Notes: generated from the sequence alone by a model not told the origin. 64,000 bases of DNA from Streptomyces sp. GSL17-111 (GCF_037911585.1 NZ_JBAJNS010000001.1:5007501-5071500); one strand, 5' to 3'. Shown: positions 31,330-40,691, counted from the first letter of the stretch. Translations and numbers: made by a program.

Positions 31330-33111
31330 ATGCCGCACACCCCGCCCCCGCCCGCCCCCGACCCCCTCGACCACCCCGACGCCCAGCAGGCCGCCGACCA
31401 CGCCGCCACCGAGACCCTGCTGCGCGCCTACGTCCGCGAGACCCGCACCCCCGTACCCCCCACCGGGCACGACCTGCACCTGCCGCTGCCCGCCACCGGC
31501 ATCACCCTCACCGTGCCCGTCCACCACCACAGCCCCACCGGCTGGCACCGCTTCGGCCCCGCCACCGTCCTCCCCGGCCCCGACGCCCCCGACGCCGCGC
31601 CGCTGCCCGCCGACGCCGCCCTCGTCGCCGCCGCCACCATCCGCCAGACCACCCTCGGCCGCGGCCTGCCACCCCACCACGGCACCGACGCCGCCGCGCG
31701 CGTCCTCGGCTCCGCCCGCCGCACCGCCGCCCACCTCACCGCCCGCCGCGCCGAACCCCCCGGCACCACCGGCCCCACCCCCTTCCTCGACGCCGAACAG
31801 GCCCTCCTCCTCGGCCACCCCTTCCACCCCGCGCCGAAAAGCCGCGAAGAGGCCTCCGACGCCGAACTCGACACCTACTCGCCCGAACTGCGCGGCACCT
31901 TCCCCCTCCACTGGTTCGCCGCCCACCCCGACATCGTCACCGGCGAGACGACCACCGGCGACCACCCCGCCGAGCTCCTGCGCCCCCTCACCCGCGGCCT
32001 GACCCTCCCCGACGGCACCCTCCCCGTCCCCGCCCACCCCTGGCAGGCCCGCGACATCCTCCGCCGCCCCGCCGTCCGCGCCCTCATCGACGACGGCCTC
32101 CTCACCCCCCTCGGCCCCCACGGCGACCCCTGGCACCCCACCTCCTCCGTCCGCACCGTCCACCGGCCGGACGCCCCCCACCAGCTCAAACTCTCCCTCG
32201 GCATGCGCATCACCAACTCCCGGCGCAACAACCTGCGCGCCGAGATGCGCCTCGGCGTCCGCGCCGCCCGCCTACTGGCCGCCGGACCCGCCCAGTGGCT
32301 GAAGCGACACCACCCCGCCTTCGGCATCCTCCGCGACCACGCCTGGATCTCCGCGGGCCCCGGCGACACCGAGACCGGCCTCGAAACCGCCCTGCGCGAC
32401 AACCCCTTCCACGGCGGCCCCGACGACGCCCTCTGCGTCGCCGGCCTCCTCGCCGAACGCACCGGCGACGGCACGCCGCCCGCCCACCGCGCCCACCTCG
32501 CCGACGCCGTCCACCGCGCGGCCCGCGCCCACCACCTCACCCCCGCCCAGGCCGCCGACCTGTGGCTGGGCCGCTACCTCGACGTCCTCGCCGTCCCCCT
32601 CATCGCCCTCCACGCCCACTACGGCATCGCCCTCGAACCCCACCACCAGAACACCCTCGTCACCCTCGACGACACCGGCCTGCCCCGCGCCGGCTGGTAC
32701 CGCGACAGCCAGGGCTACTACCTCGCCGCCTCCCACGCCGACGCCATCGAGGAACTCCTCCCCGGCGCCACCAAGGACGTCGACCTCGTCTTCGACGACA
32801 CCTTCGTCGACGAACGCGTCGCCTACTACCTCGGCATCAACAACCTCCTCGGCCTCGTCGGCGCCTTCGGCGCCCTCGGCCTCGCCGACGAAACCCACCT
32901 CCTGACCACCCTCCACACCCGCCTCACCGCCGCGCGCACCACCCACCCCGGCGCCGACGGCCTCCTCGGCCTCCTCCTCGACGCCCCCACCCTGCGCTGC
33001 AAAGGCAACTACCTCACCTGCGTCGACGGCCTCGACGAACTCGTCGGCGACGTCCACACCCAGTCCGTCTACATCGACCTACCCAACCCCCTCGCGGAGG
33101 CCCAGCGGTGA
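31330..33111 (+). CDS. NIS siderophore synthetase, IucA/IucC family (first)
   Basis: This 593-residue NRPS-independent synthetase activates a citrate carboxylate with ATP and couples an amine. Family motifs are present: VPAHPWQ near 235, the ATP-site KLSLGMRITNSRRN near 290, LEPHHQNTLV near 437, the DSQGYY segment, and a C-terminal FhuF-like region with RCKGNYLTC. It belongs with the second synthetase (35779-37578), and together they would add amines at both ends of citrate. The next gene overlaps by 4 bases. Confidence 0.92.
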   Translation: MPHTPPPPAPDPLDHPDAQQAADHAATETLLRAYVRETRTPVPPTGHDLHLPLPATGITLTVPVHHHSPTGWHRFGPATVLPGPDAPDAAPLPADAALVAAATIRQTTLGRGLPPHHGTDAAARVLGSARRTAAHLTARRAEPPGTTGPTPFLDAEQALLLGHPFHPAPKSREEASDAELDTYSPELRGTFPLHWFAAHPDIVTGETTTGDHPAELLRPLTRGLTLPDGTLPVPAHPWQARDILRRPAVRALIDDGLLTPLGPHGDPWHPTSSVRTVHRPDAPHQLKLSLGMRITNSRRNNLRAEMRLGVRAARLLAAGPAQWLKRHHPAFGILRDHAWISAGPGDTETGLETALRDNPFHGGPDDALCVAGLLAERTGDGTPPAHRAHLADAVHRAARAHHLTPAQAADLWLGRYLDVLAVPLIALHAHYGIALEPHHQNTLVTLDDTGLPRAGWYRDSQGYYLAASHADAIEELLPGATKDVDLVFDDTFVDERVAYYLGINNLLGLVGAFGALGLADETHLLTTLHTRLTAARTTHPGADGLLGLLLDAPTLRCKGNYLTCVDGLDELVGDVHTQSVYIDLPNPLAEAQR

Positions 33112-34493
33112 CAGCCCAGCAGCCCACCTACGACCTGGTCGGCATCGGCATCGGCCCGTTCAACCTGTCACTGGCCGCACTCGCCGACCGCGTCCCCACC
33201 CTCACCACGCTGTTCCTCGACAGCAAACCCGCCTTCTCCTGGCACCCCGGCCTGCTCATGGAAGGCACCACCCTCCAGGTGCCCTTCCTCGCCGACCTCG
33301 TCACCATGGCCGACCCCACCAACCCGTGGTCCTACCTCAACTACCTCCGCCACCACCGGCGGATGTTCCCCTTCTTCTTCTCCGAGCGCTTCCACATCCC
33401 GCGCCGCGAGTACGACCACTACTGCCGCTGGGTCGCCGACCACCTCCCCAACACCCGCTTCGACGCCCACGTCACCGCCCTCACCTGGGACGAGGCCACC
33501 CACACCTTCACCGTCACCCACCGCGCCGCCGACGGCACCACCAGCCGGCTCTCCGCCCGGCAGATCGTCCTCGGCACCGGCACCACCCCCACCGTGCCCC
33601 CCGCCCTCCAGCACCTCCTCACCCCGCAGCACACCGGCCGCGTCCTCCACAGCGCCGACTACCGCACCCACCGCACCGCACTCGGCGCACTCGACGACGT
33701 CACCGTCATCGGCGCCGGCCAGTCCGGCGCCGAAGTCACCCTCGACCTCATCCGCCACCAGGACGGCGACGGCCACGGCGGCCCCCACACCCGCTGGCTC
33801 GCCCGCACCCCGGCCTTCGCCCCCATGGAGTACTCCAAGATCGGCCTGGAGCACTTCACCCCCGACTACATCGACTACTTCCGCGCCCTCCCCGACACGA
33901 CCCGGCAACGCCTCACCCGCCGGCAGTGGCAGCTCTACAAGGGCGTCAGCGAGGAAACCCTCGGCGAGATCCACGACGAACTCTACGAACGCACCATCGG
34001 CGGCGGCCGTCCCCGCGCCGACCTCCACCCCGGTGTCGAGATCACCGCCGCCCACCACGACGGCCACCGCTACCACCTCACCTGCCACCACACCGAACAG
34101 CAGCGCGACTTCACCGTCACCACCGACGCCGTCGTCGCCGCCACCGGCTACACACCCGCCCGCCCCGCCCTCCTCGATCCCCTCCTCGACCTCATCGACC
34201 TCGACCCCCGAGGCCGCTACCAGATCGACGGCGACTACCGCATCGCCCTCGACCCCCGCGTCACCGGCACCCTCTACGTCCAGAACGCCGAAATGCACAC
34301 CCACGGCGTCGGCGCCCCCGACCTCACCCTCGGCGCCTGGCGCGCCGCCACCATCCTCAACGCCGCCACCGGCCAGGACACCCTCCCCGTTCCCCGCCGC
34401 ACCTCGTGGACCACCTTCGGCGCCCCCACCACTGACGCCACCCCCGACCACGACACCCCCACCCCACCGGCCACCGTGGGAACCCGCCCGTGA
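33108..34493 (+). CDS. Amine N-hydroxylase, IucD/RhbE-like FAD monooxygenase
   Basis: This 461-residue class-B N-hydroxylating monooxygenase has the FAD motif VGIGIGPFNLSLA (11-23), NADPH motif VIGAGQSGAE (~200-209) and the late ATGY motif (AATGYTPA, ~345). PAFSWHPGLLMEGTTLQVPF and WSYLNYL are typical of the lysine/ornithine/diamine hydroxylase family. Predicted substrate is 1,3-diaminopropane, made by the two genes at the start of the operon, giving the hydroxylamine needed for a hydroxamate. The GTG start overlaps the NIS synthetase stop. Confidence 0.92.
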   Translation: MTAQQPTYDLVGIGIGPFNLSLAALADRVPTLTTLFLDSKPAFSWHPGLLMEGTTLQVPFLADLVTMADPTNPWSYLNYLRHHRRMFPFFFSERFHIPRREYDHYCRWVADHLPNTRFDAHVTALTWDEATHTFTVTHRAADGTTSRLSARQIVLGTGTTPTVPPALQHLLTPQHTGRVLHSADYRTHRTALGALDDVTVIGAGQSGAEVTLDLIRHQDGDGHGGPHTRWLARTPAFAPMEYSKIGLEHFTPDYIDYFRALPDTTRQRLTRRQWQLYKGVSEETLGEIHDELYERTIGGGRPRADLHPGVEITAAHHDGHRYHLTCHHTEQQRDFTVTTDAVVAATGYTPARPALLDPLLDLIDLDPRGRYQIDGDYRIALDPRVTGTLYVQNAEMHTHGVGAPDLTLGAWRAATILNAATGQDTLPVPRRTSWTTFGAPTTDATPDHDTPTPPATVGTRP

Positions 34494-35782
34494 CCACCCA
34501 CACCCCCGGCGGCGCCACCACCCACCCGGCCGAACCCGCCCAGCCCACCGCCCCCGCCGCCGTCGCGACGGGGGCCACCGCCGCCTCCCCACCCGCACGC
34601 CACCTGCGCGGCGTCCTCATCGCCGTCATCGCCCTCTACCTCGTCGCCGAAACCGCACTCGCCCCCTTCCTGCCCCAACTCTTCCACCGCCTCTACGACA
34701 TCACCGACACCGGCGCCACCGGCTACTACCTGTGGATATGCCGCATCATCGGCCTCGCCGCCCTCCCCCTGTGGGGCCTCGCCGCCCGCCGCTGGCCCGC
34801 CCACCGCCTCGTCCTCACCGGCCTCCTCGCCTCCGCAGCCTGCGACCTCGCCCTCGGCCTCGCCCCCACCTACACCACCTTCACCGCACTCTCCGCCGCC
34901 TCCGTCGCCGCCAACTGCTCCCTCCTCCTCGCCTACCCCGCCCTCATCGGCGAATACAGCCGCCACGCCACCGAGGGCCAGCCCGACAGCGACACCGCCC
35001 GCCTCGCCGGCATCCGCGCCATCGTCGCCGTCTTCCACCTCGCCTCCATCGCGGCCACCGCCACCGGCGCCGCCGTGCTCGCCCTCCCCGAACCGCGCCT
35101 CGGCATCTCCGCCTTCGCCCTCCTCGACCTCCTCCTCGCCGCCCTCCTCCTGCGCACCCTCCGCCACCTCCCCGCCCCCGAACCCGGACGCCGCGCCCCC
35201 CACCCCGCCGGACGCACCGCCTGGCTCCTCCTGCTGGCCGCCGCCGCTCTCATCGGCGTCGCCTTCGACTTCGCCATCAGCGTCGCCCGCCCCTTCTTCA
35301 CCACCCACGCCACCGAACTGGGCACCAGCACCACCGTCGCCGCCGCCCTCTTCCTCCTCCCCTCCGCCGCCGCCCTCGCCACCCTTCCCACCGCCCGCCA
35401 CTGCCTCGGCCGCTACGGCCCCACCCTCCTGCCGGCCGCCCTCGCCGTCACCGCCGCCGGCCTCGGCGTCCAGTACCTCGCCGACAACCTCCCCACCCTC
35501 GCCGCCGGACGCATCCTCTTCGGCCTCGGCCTCGGCCTCGCCCAGATAGCCGTGGAACTGCGCATGTTCCGCGCCACCGGCACCGCGGGCCCCGCCTTCA
35601 CCGCCGTCGAAACCGTCCGCGCCGCCGGCCTCATCGCCGCTCCCCTCGCCGCAGCCGCCGCAGCGAGCCAGGACCTCGCCCTGCCCCTCGGCATCGCCGC
35701 CGCCGCCCTCCTCACCGCCGCCCTCCTCACCCTCACGCGCGGCCGCACCACCACCCCCGAACCGAAGGACACCCACGCATGA
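34490..35782 (+). CDS. MFS transporter, probable siderophore exporter
   Basis: This 430-residue membrane protein has about 12 hydrophobic segments after a ~40-residue Pro/Ala/Thr-rich cytoplasmic start. ICRIIGLAALPLWGLAARRWPAHRL covers the conserved TM2-TM3 loop. It is locked in the biosynthetic operon by 4-base overlaps on both sides, which strongly suggests that it exports the finished siderophore. Import is handled by the separate ABC system. Confidence 0.87.
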   Translation: MTTHTPGGATTHPAEPAQPTAPAAVATGATAASPPARHLRGVLIAVIALYLVAETALAPFLPQLFHRLYDITDTGATGYYLWICRIIGLAALPLWGLAARRWPAHRLVLTGLLASAACDLALGLAPTYTTFTALSAASVAANCSLLLAYPALIGEYSRHATEGQPDSDTARLAGIRAIVAVFHLASIAATATGAAVLALPEPRLGISAFALLDLLLAALLLRTLRHLPAPEPGRRAPHPAGRTAWLLLLAAAALIGVAFDFAISVARPFFTTHATELGTSTTVAAALFLLPSAAALATLPTARHCLGRYGPTLLPAALAVTAAGLGVQYLADNLPTLAAGRILFGLGLGLAQIAVELRMFRATGTAGPAFTAVETVRAAGLIAAPLAAAAAASQDLALPLGIAAAALLTAALLTLTRGRTTTPEPKDTHA

Positions 35783-37578
35783 ACCGCCCCACCCCCGGCA
35801 CCTGGGCACAAGCGGGCCACCGGCTGCTCGTCAAGGCCATCGAGGAGTTCGCCTACGAAGAACTCCTCACGCCGCGGCCCGTCGAGGACCGCCCCGACAC
35901 CTACCGCCTCACCTTCGACGACGGCATCCACTGGACCTTCACCGCCAGCCGCGGCACCTTCGGCACCTGGCGCCTCACCGGCACCCCCACCCGAACCCCC
36001 GCGACCGACGGGGAAACCGGGCCCGAACGGCTCCTCCTCGACGCCCGCCCCACCCTCGGCTGGGACGGACCCACCACCGCCGAGATCCTCCGCGAACTCA
36101 CCGCCACCCGCCGGGCCGACGCCGCCGCCCTCACCCGGCGGCACACCGCCGCCGACCTCGCCGACCTGGACCACCTCGACCTGGAGGCCCACCAGGACGG
36201 GCACCCCTGCATGCTCCTCAACAAGGGACGCCTCGGCTTCTCCGGCCACGACGCCGCCACCTACACCCCCGAAGCCGCAGGCTCCATACGCCTCATATGG
36301 GCCGCCGTCCACACCACCCTCGCCACCTACAGCGGCACCCCCGGCCTCACCGCCGACGCCCTCCTGAACGAGGAACTCGACCCCCACACCCGCAGCCAGT
36401 ACGCCACCACCCTCGACAAGGCCACCGCCACCACCGGCCACGACCCCGCCGACTACACCTGGCTCCCCGTCCACCCCTTCCACTGGGACGAAGCCGTCGA
36501 AACCCTCTTCGCCCCCTACCTCGCCGACGGCCGCATCATCCGCCTCGGCGACAGCCCCGACCGCTACCGCCCCCTCCAGTCCATCCGCACCCTCGCCAAC
36601 CTCGACCACCCCCACCGCCGCAACGTCAAGGTCCCCCTGCTCATCCGCAACACCCTCGTCTGGCGCGGCCTGTCCACCGAGCCCACCCACGCCGCCCCCG
36701 ACGTCAGCCACTGGCTCCACACCCTCCGCGCCCGCGACCCCTACCTCAGCGAGGAACTCCGCTTCCACCCCCTCGGCGAGGTCGCCGCCGTCTCCGTCCA
36801 CCACCCCCTCTACGACGCCGTCCCCGACGCCCCCTACCGCTACCACGAACTCCTCGGCGCCGTCTGGCGCGAGCCCGTCCACACCCACCTCCGCGACGGC
36901 GAACGGGCCCGCACCATGGCCGCTCTCCTCACCACCGGCAGCGACGGCCGCGCCCTCGTCACCGAGCTCGTCCACCGCTCAGGACGCACCCCCGAGAACT
37001 GGCTCCGCCACTTCCTGCACGCCCTCCTCCCTGGCCTCCTCCACCACCTCTACGCCTACGGCGTCGCCTTCTGCCCCCACGGCGAGAACACCGTCGTCCT
37101 CTACGACGCCACCGACACCCCCATCGGCATCGCCGTCAAGGACTTCGCCGAAGACGTCAACCTCCTCCCCGAACCCCACCCCGCCTACGCCGACCTCACC
37201 GAACGCGCCGACGCGATCCTCCTGCGCTGGCCCGCCGCCGAACTCGCCCACTCCCTCCTCAGCGCCGTCTTCGCCGGACACTTCCGCTACTTCGCCCCGC
37301 TCCTCGCCGACCACCTCCACCTGCCCGAACCCCGTTTCTGGGCCCTCGTCCGCGCCGAGATCGAGCACTACCACCAGCGCTTCCCGCAACACGCTCACCA
37401 CGCCGACGCCTACGGCCTCCTCGCCCCCGAGTTCGACCGCATCGCCCTCAACCGCGAACAACTCCTCGGCGGCGCCTTCCACGACCGTGCCGAACGCGAC
37501 GAAGGCTTCGACGTCACCCACGGCCGCGTCCCCAACCCCCTCGCCACCGCCCCCGTCCCCGCCCAGGACCAGCCATGA
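35779..37578 (+). CDS. NIS siderophore synthetase, IucA/IucC family (second)
   Basis: This 599-residue synthetase is paralogous in role to the first. Motifs are HPCMLLNKGRLGFSGHD near 135, VHPFHWDE near 230, QSIRTLANLDHPHRRNVKVPL near 270, FCPHGENTVVL near 430 and AVKDFAEDVNLLPE near 450. The KGRLG / HGENT forms are those of IucA/IucC enzymes closing a citrate- or acyl-amine bond. The ATG overlaps the exporter stop. Confidence 0.92.
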   Translation: MNRPTPGTWAQAGHRLLVKAIEEFAYEELLTPRPVEDRPDTYRLTFDDGIHWTFTASRGTFGTWRLTGTPTRTPATDGETGPERLLLDARPTLGWDGPTTAEILRELTATRRADAAALTRRHTAADLADLDHLDLEAHQDGHPCMLLNKGRLGFSGHDAATYTPEAAGSIRLIWAAVHTTLATYSGTPGLTADALLNEELDPHTRSQYATTLDKATATTGHDPADYTWLPVHPFHWDEAVETLFAPYLADGRIIRLGDSPDRYRPLQSIRTLANLDHPHRRNVKVPLLIRNTLVWRGLSTEPTHAAPDVSHWLHTLRARDPYLSEELRFHPLGEVAAVSVHHPLYDAVPDAPYRYHELLGAVWREPVHTHLRDGERARTMAALLTTGSDGRALVTELVHRSGRTPENWLRHFLHALLPGLLHHLYAYGVAFCPHGENTVVLYDATDTPIGIAVKDFAEDVNLLPEPHPAYADLTERADAILLRWPAAELAHSLLSAVFAGHFRYFAPLLADHLHLPEPRFWALVRAEIEHYHQRFPQHAHHADAYGLLAPEFDRIALNREQLLGGAFHDRAERDEGFDVTHGRVPNPLATAPVPAQDQP

Positions 37579-38924
37579 CCTACGACGACCTCCGCGCCGC
37601 CCACGCCGCCGGCCACCTCGACAACATCATCGTCGCCCTCCCCGACCTCCAAGGCCGCCTCCAGGGCAGCCGCCTCGCCATACCCCACTTCCTCGACGAA
37701 GCCGCCACCCGCGGCTTCAGCGCCTGCACCTACCTCCTCGCCACCGACGTCGACATGAACACCGGCCCCGGCTACGCCATCGACGCCTGGAACACCGGCT
37801 TCGGCGACTTCCTCCTCCGCCCCGACCCCACCACCTACACCACCCTCCCGTGGGACGACGCCACCGCCCTCGTCATCGCCGACGCCACCTGGCCCGACGG
37901 CACGCCCGTCCCCGTCGCCCCTCGCCACATCCTCCGCCAACAACTCGACCGCCTCGCCACCCACGGCCTCACCGCCCACGCCGGCACCGAACTCGAATTC
38001 CTCGCCTTCCACGACACCTACGACCAGGCCCACCAAGCCCATTACCAGGACCTACGCCCCGCCACCCGCCACACCGTCGACTACGCCCTCCAGGGCACCA
38101 CCCACCTCGAACCCTTCCTCCGCCGCCTCCGCCGCGAAATGGTCGCCGCCGGACTCACCCTCGAAACCGCCCGCGCCGAAGTCCACCCCGGCCAGTACGA
38201 AATCGTCTTCCGCTACGACGACGCCATGACCACCGCCGACCACCACACCCTTTTCAAACACGGCACCAAGACCATCGCCGCCCAAGAAGGCCACGCCGTC
38301 ACCTTCATGCCCAAGTACGACGACGGCGAAGGCAACTCCTGCCACATCCACCTCTCCCTTCGCGGCACCGACGGCACTCCCGTCCTCGCCGACCCCACCG
38401 CGGCCGACGGCATGTCCGCCCTCATGCGCCACTTCATCGCCGGACAGCTCGCCTGCCTCCCCGACTTCACCCTTCTCCTCGCCCCCAACATCAACAGCTA
38501 CAAGCGTCTCCAACCCGGCGCCTTCGCCCCCACCGGCATCACCTGGGGACGCGACAACCGCACCTGCCCCGTCCGCGTCATCGGCCAGGGCCACTCGCTG
38601 CGCCTCGAACACCGCGTTCCCGGCGGCGACGCCAACCCCTACCTCGCCCTCGCCGCACTCATCGCCGCCGGCCTCCACGGCATCGAGAACGAACTCCCCC
38701 TTCCCGACCCCCACCCGCACAACGCCCTCGCCGACCCCACCGTCCCCCGCCTCCCCGCCACCCTCACCCAATCCCTCCACCACTGGGAAACCAGCGAAAC
38801 CGTCGCCAAGACCTTCGGCGACACCGTCACCACCCACTACGCCCAAGCCGCCCGCACCGAACTCGCCGCCTTCGAACGCACCGTCACCGACTGGGAACGC
38901 CACCGCGGCTTCGAACGCCTCTGA
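37575..38924 (+). CDS. Glutamine-synthetase-like ligase (GlnA3/GlnA4/PuuA type)
   Basis: This 449-residue GSI-fold ATP-dependent ligase has catalytic landmarks GTELEFLAF, EVHPGQYEIVF, a CHIHLSL metal/ATP segment and LEHRVPGGDANPYLALAA. The canonical adenylylation loop of assimilatory GlnA is absent, and the DGSS start signature is replaced by VDMNTGPGYAIDAWNTGFGD. These features fit enzymes that join glutamate to polyamines or ethanolamine. It is the last gene of the siderophore operon, so it may ligate glutamate to 1,3-diaminopropane or an ethanolamine-type intermediate, or protect excess diamine. The role is inferred from context. Confidence 0.85.
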   Translation: MTYDDLRAAHAAGHLDNIIVALPDLQGRLQGSRLAIPHFLDEAATRGFSACTYLLATDVDMNTGPGYAIDAWNTGFGDFLLRPDPTTYTTLPWDDATALVIADATWPDGTPVPVAPRHILRQQLDRLATHGLTAHAGTELEFLAFHDTYDQAHQAHYQDLRPATRHTVDYALQGTTHLEPFLRRLRREMVAAGLTLETARAEVHPGQYEIVFRYDDAMTTADHHTLFKHGTKTIAAQEGHAVTFMPKYDDGEGNSCHIHLSLRGTDGTPVLADPTAADGMSALMRHFIAGQLACLPDFTLLLAPNINSYKRLQPGAFAPTGITWGRDNRTCPVRVIGQGHSLRLEHRVPGGDANPYLALAALIAAGLHGIENELPLPDPHPHNALADPTVPRLPATLTQSLHHWETSETVAKTFGDTVTTHYAQAARTELAAFERTVTDWERHRGFERL

Positions 38925-39025
38925 AGCCGACCCCCGGGGAAACGTCAACGACGCTTCGCCCCCACGTCATTCAGCCGCCACCGGCCACCAAACGACTACC
39001 AGTGGGTAAGCCATAGGCTCCACGC

Positions 39026-40453
39026 ATGCGCCGAGCAAAAATCGTCTGCACCCTGGGACCGGCCACCGACTCGTACGAGCAGATCAAAGCCCTCGTCGAC
39101 AGCGGAATGGACATCGCCCGCCTCAACCTCAGCCACGGCACCCACGCCCAACACGAACAACGCGCCCACCACGCCCGCACCGCCGCCGAGAACGCGGGGC
39201 GCAGCATCGGCGTCCTCGCCGACCTCCAGGGCCCCAAAATCCGCCTCGGCACCTTCCACGAAGGCCCCGTCCTGCTCGAACGCGGCGACACCTTCACCAT
39301 CACCACCGAGGACGTCCCCGGCGACCACACCACCTGCGGCACCACCTACCCGGGCCTCGCCACGGACGTCAACCCCGGCGACACCGTCCTCGTCGACGAC
39401 GGCCGCGTCACCCTCCACGTCACCGCCATCGACGGTCCCCGCGTCCGCACCACCGTCATCGAAGGCGGCCTCGTCTCCGACCACAAGGGCATCAACCTCC
39501 CCGGCGTCGCCGTCTCCGTCCCCGCCCTCAGCGAGAAGGACCACGAAGACCTCCGCTGGGCCCTCCACCACGGCGCCGACCTGATCGCCCTGTCCTTCGT
39601 CCGCACCGCCGCCGACATCCGCGACGTCCACCGCATCATGCGCGAAGAAGGCATCCACCGGCCCGTCATCGCCAAGATCGAAAAACCCCAGGCCGTGGAG
39701 AACCTCCACGAGATCGTCCACGCCTTCGACGGCCTCATGGTGGCCCGAGGCGACCTCGGCGTCGAAATGCCCCTCGAACGCGTCCCCATGGTCCAGAAGC
39801 GCGCCGTCAAGCTCGCCAAACGCAACGCGAAGCCCGTCATCGTCGCCACGCAGATGCTCGACTCCATGATCGAGAACTCCCGGCCCACCCGCGCCGAGGC
39901 CTCCGACGTCGCCAACGCCGTCATCGACGGCACCGACGCCGTCATGCTCAGCGGCGAGACCAGCATCGGCAAGCACCCCGTCGCGACCGTCCGCACCGCC
40001 GCCCGCATCATCACGGCCGCCGAGGAGGACCTCCTCGCGAGGGGCCTCCCACCCATCAGCCCCAGCACCAAACCCCGCACCCAGGGCGGCTCCGTCGCCC
40101 GCGCCGCCGCCGACGTCGGCGACTTCCTGGGCGCCAGGTTCCTCGTCGCCTTCACCCAGAGCGGCGACACCGCGCGCAGGCTCTCCCGCTACCGCTCACC
40201 CATCCCGCTGCTCGCCTTCACCCCCGACCCCGTCACCCGCGCCCAGCTCTGCCTCAGCTGGGGGGTCGAGACCTTCCTCGGTCCCACCGTCGCCACCACC
40301 GACGAGATGGTCGACCAGGTCGACGAACAGCTCCTCAAGATCGGCCGCTGCGAACGCGGCGACATGGTCGTCATCACCGCCGGTTCGCCCCCCGGCATCC
40401 CCGGCACCTCCAACCTTGTCCGCGTCCACCACATCGGCGAGGAGCACCGCTGA
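39026..40453 (+). CDS. pyk: Pyruvate kinase
   Basis: This 475-residue glycolytic enzyme converts phosphoenolpyruvate and ADP to pyruvate and ATP. It opens MRRAKIVCTLGPATDSYEQI, carries the metal/K+ site region MDIARLNLSHG, the active-site signature IAKIEKPQAVENLHEI near 216, the GDLGVEMPLERVP loop, and the C-terminal domain from ~345. The ATG lies 6 bases after TAGGCT (39014-39019) with no Shine-Dalgarno, so it is probably leaderless and independent of the siderophore operon. Confidence 0.95.
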   Translation: MRRAKIVCTLGPATDSYEQIKALVDSGMDIARLNLSHGTHAQHEQRAHHARTAAENAGRSIGVLADLQGPKIRLGTFHEGPVLLERGDTFTITTEDVPGDHTTCGTTYPGLATDVNPGDTVLVDDGRVTLHVTAIDGPRVRTTVIEGGLVSDHKGINLPGVAVSVPALSEKDHEDLRWALHHGADLIALSFVRTAADIRDVHRIMREEGIHRPVIAKIEKPQAVENLHEIVHAFDGLMVARGDLGVEMPLERVPMVQKRAVKLAKRNAKPVIVATQMLDSMIENSRPTRAEASDVANAVIDGTDAVMLSGETSIGKHPVATVRTAARIITAAEEDLLARGLPPISPSTKPRTQGGSVARAAADVGDFLGARFLVAFTQSGDTARRLSRYRSPIPLLAFTPDPVTRAQLCLSWGVETFLGPTVATTDEMVDQVDEQLLKIGRCERGDMVVITAGSPPGIPGTSNLVRVHHIGEEHR

Positions 40454-40691
40454 CCGCAGCCGCTCCGGGGGCGGGTCGCTCGGCACTTCGCCCCCACGTG
40501 CGCGTCCGGCAACGTGACGGACGCCTTGCGGCCGGCGTGGACGGGCCGTCGCCCGCGCGTTGTGCGGACGCGTGCCCACGGATCGCGGCGCGTCACGATG
40601 CCGCGCGGAAGGTTCGAGGGAGGTCACCCGGAGGGGTTACGTGGAGCAGCGGAGTGGCCTTGCAGCCCCGGCCTTCGAATGGAAGGAAAAG
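40454..40691. other. Intergenic region between pyk and the tRNA gene
   Basis: No protein gene is supportable. A weak hairpin (GGGGGCG at 40467-40473 with 40489-40495) may end pyk transcription. CTTCGCCCCCACGT at 40486-40499 also occurs at 38954-38967, just before pyk. The rest should hold the 3' flank of the minus-strand tRNA. Confidence 0.5.

Noticed and set aside
34033..37578. Long plus-strand frame apparently fusing with the second NIS synthetase
   Set aside because: The upstream part is an alternate frame of the hydroxylase and exporter genes; the true start is ATG 35779 overlapping the exporter stop.
37575..38924. Assimilatory glutamine synthetase glnA
   Set aside because: Lacks the adenylylation loop and canonical signature, and sits in a siderophore operon.
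40467..40495. Hairpin after pyk as a confirmed terminator
   Set aside because: Only a 7-bp stem with a 15-nt loop and no U-run; mentioned within the intergenic entry but too weak to list alone.
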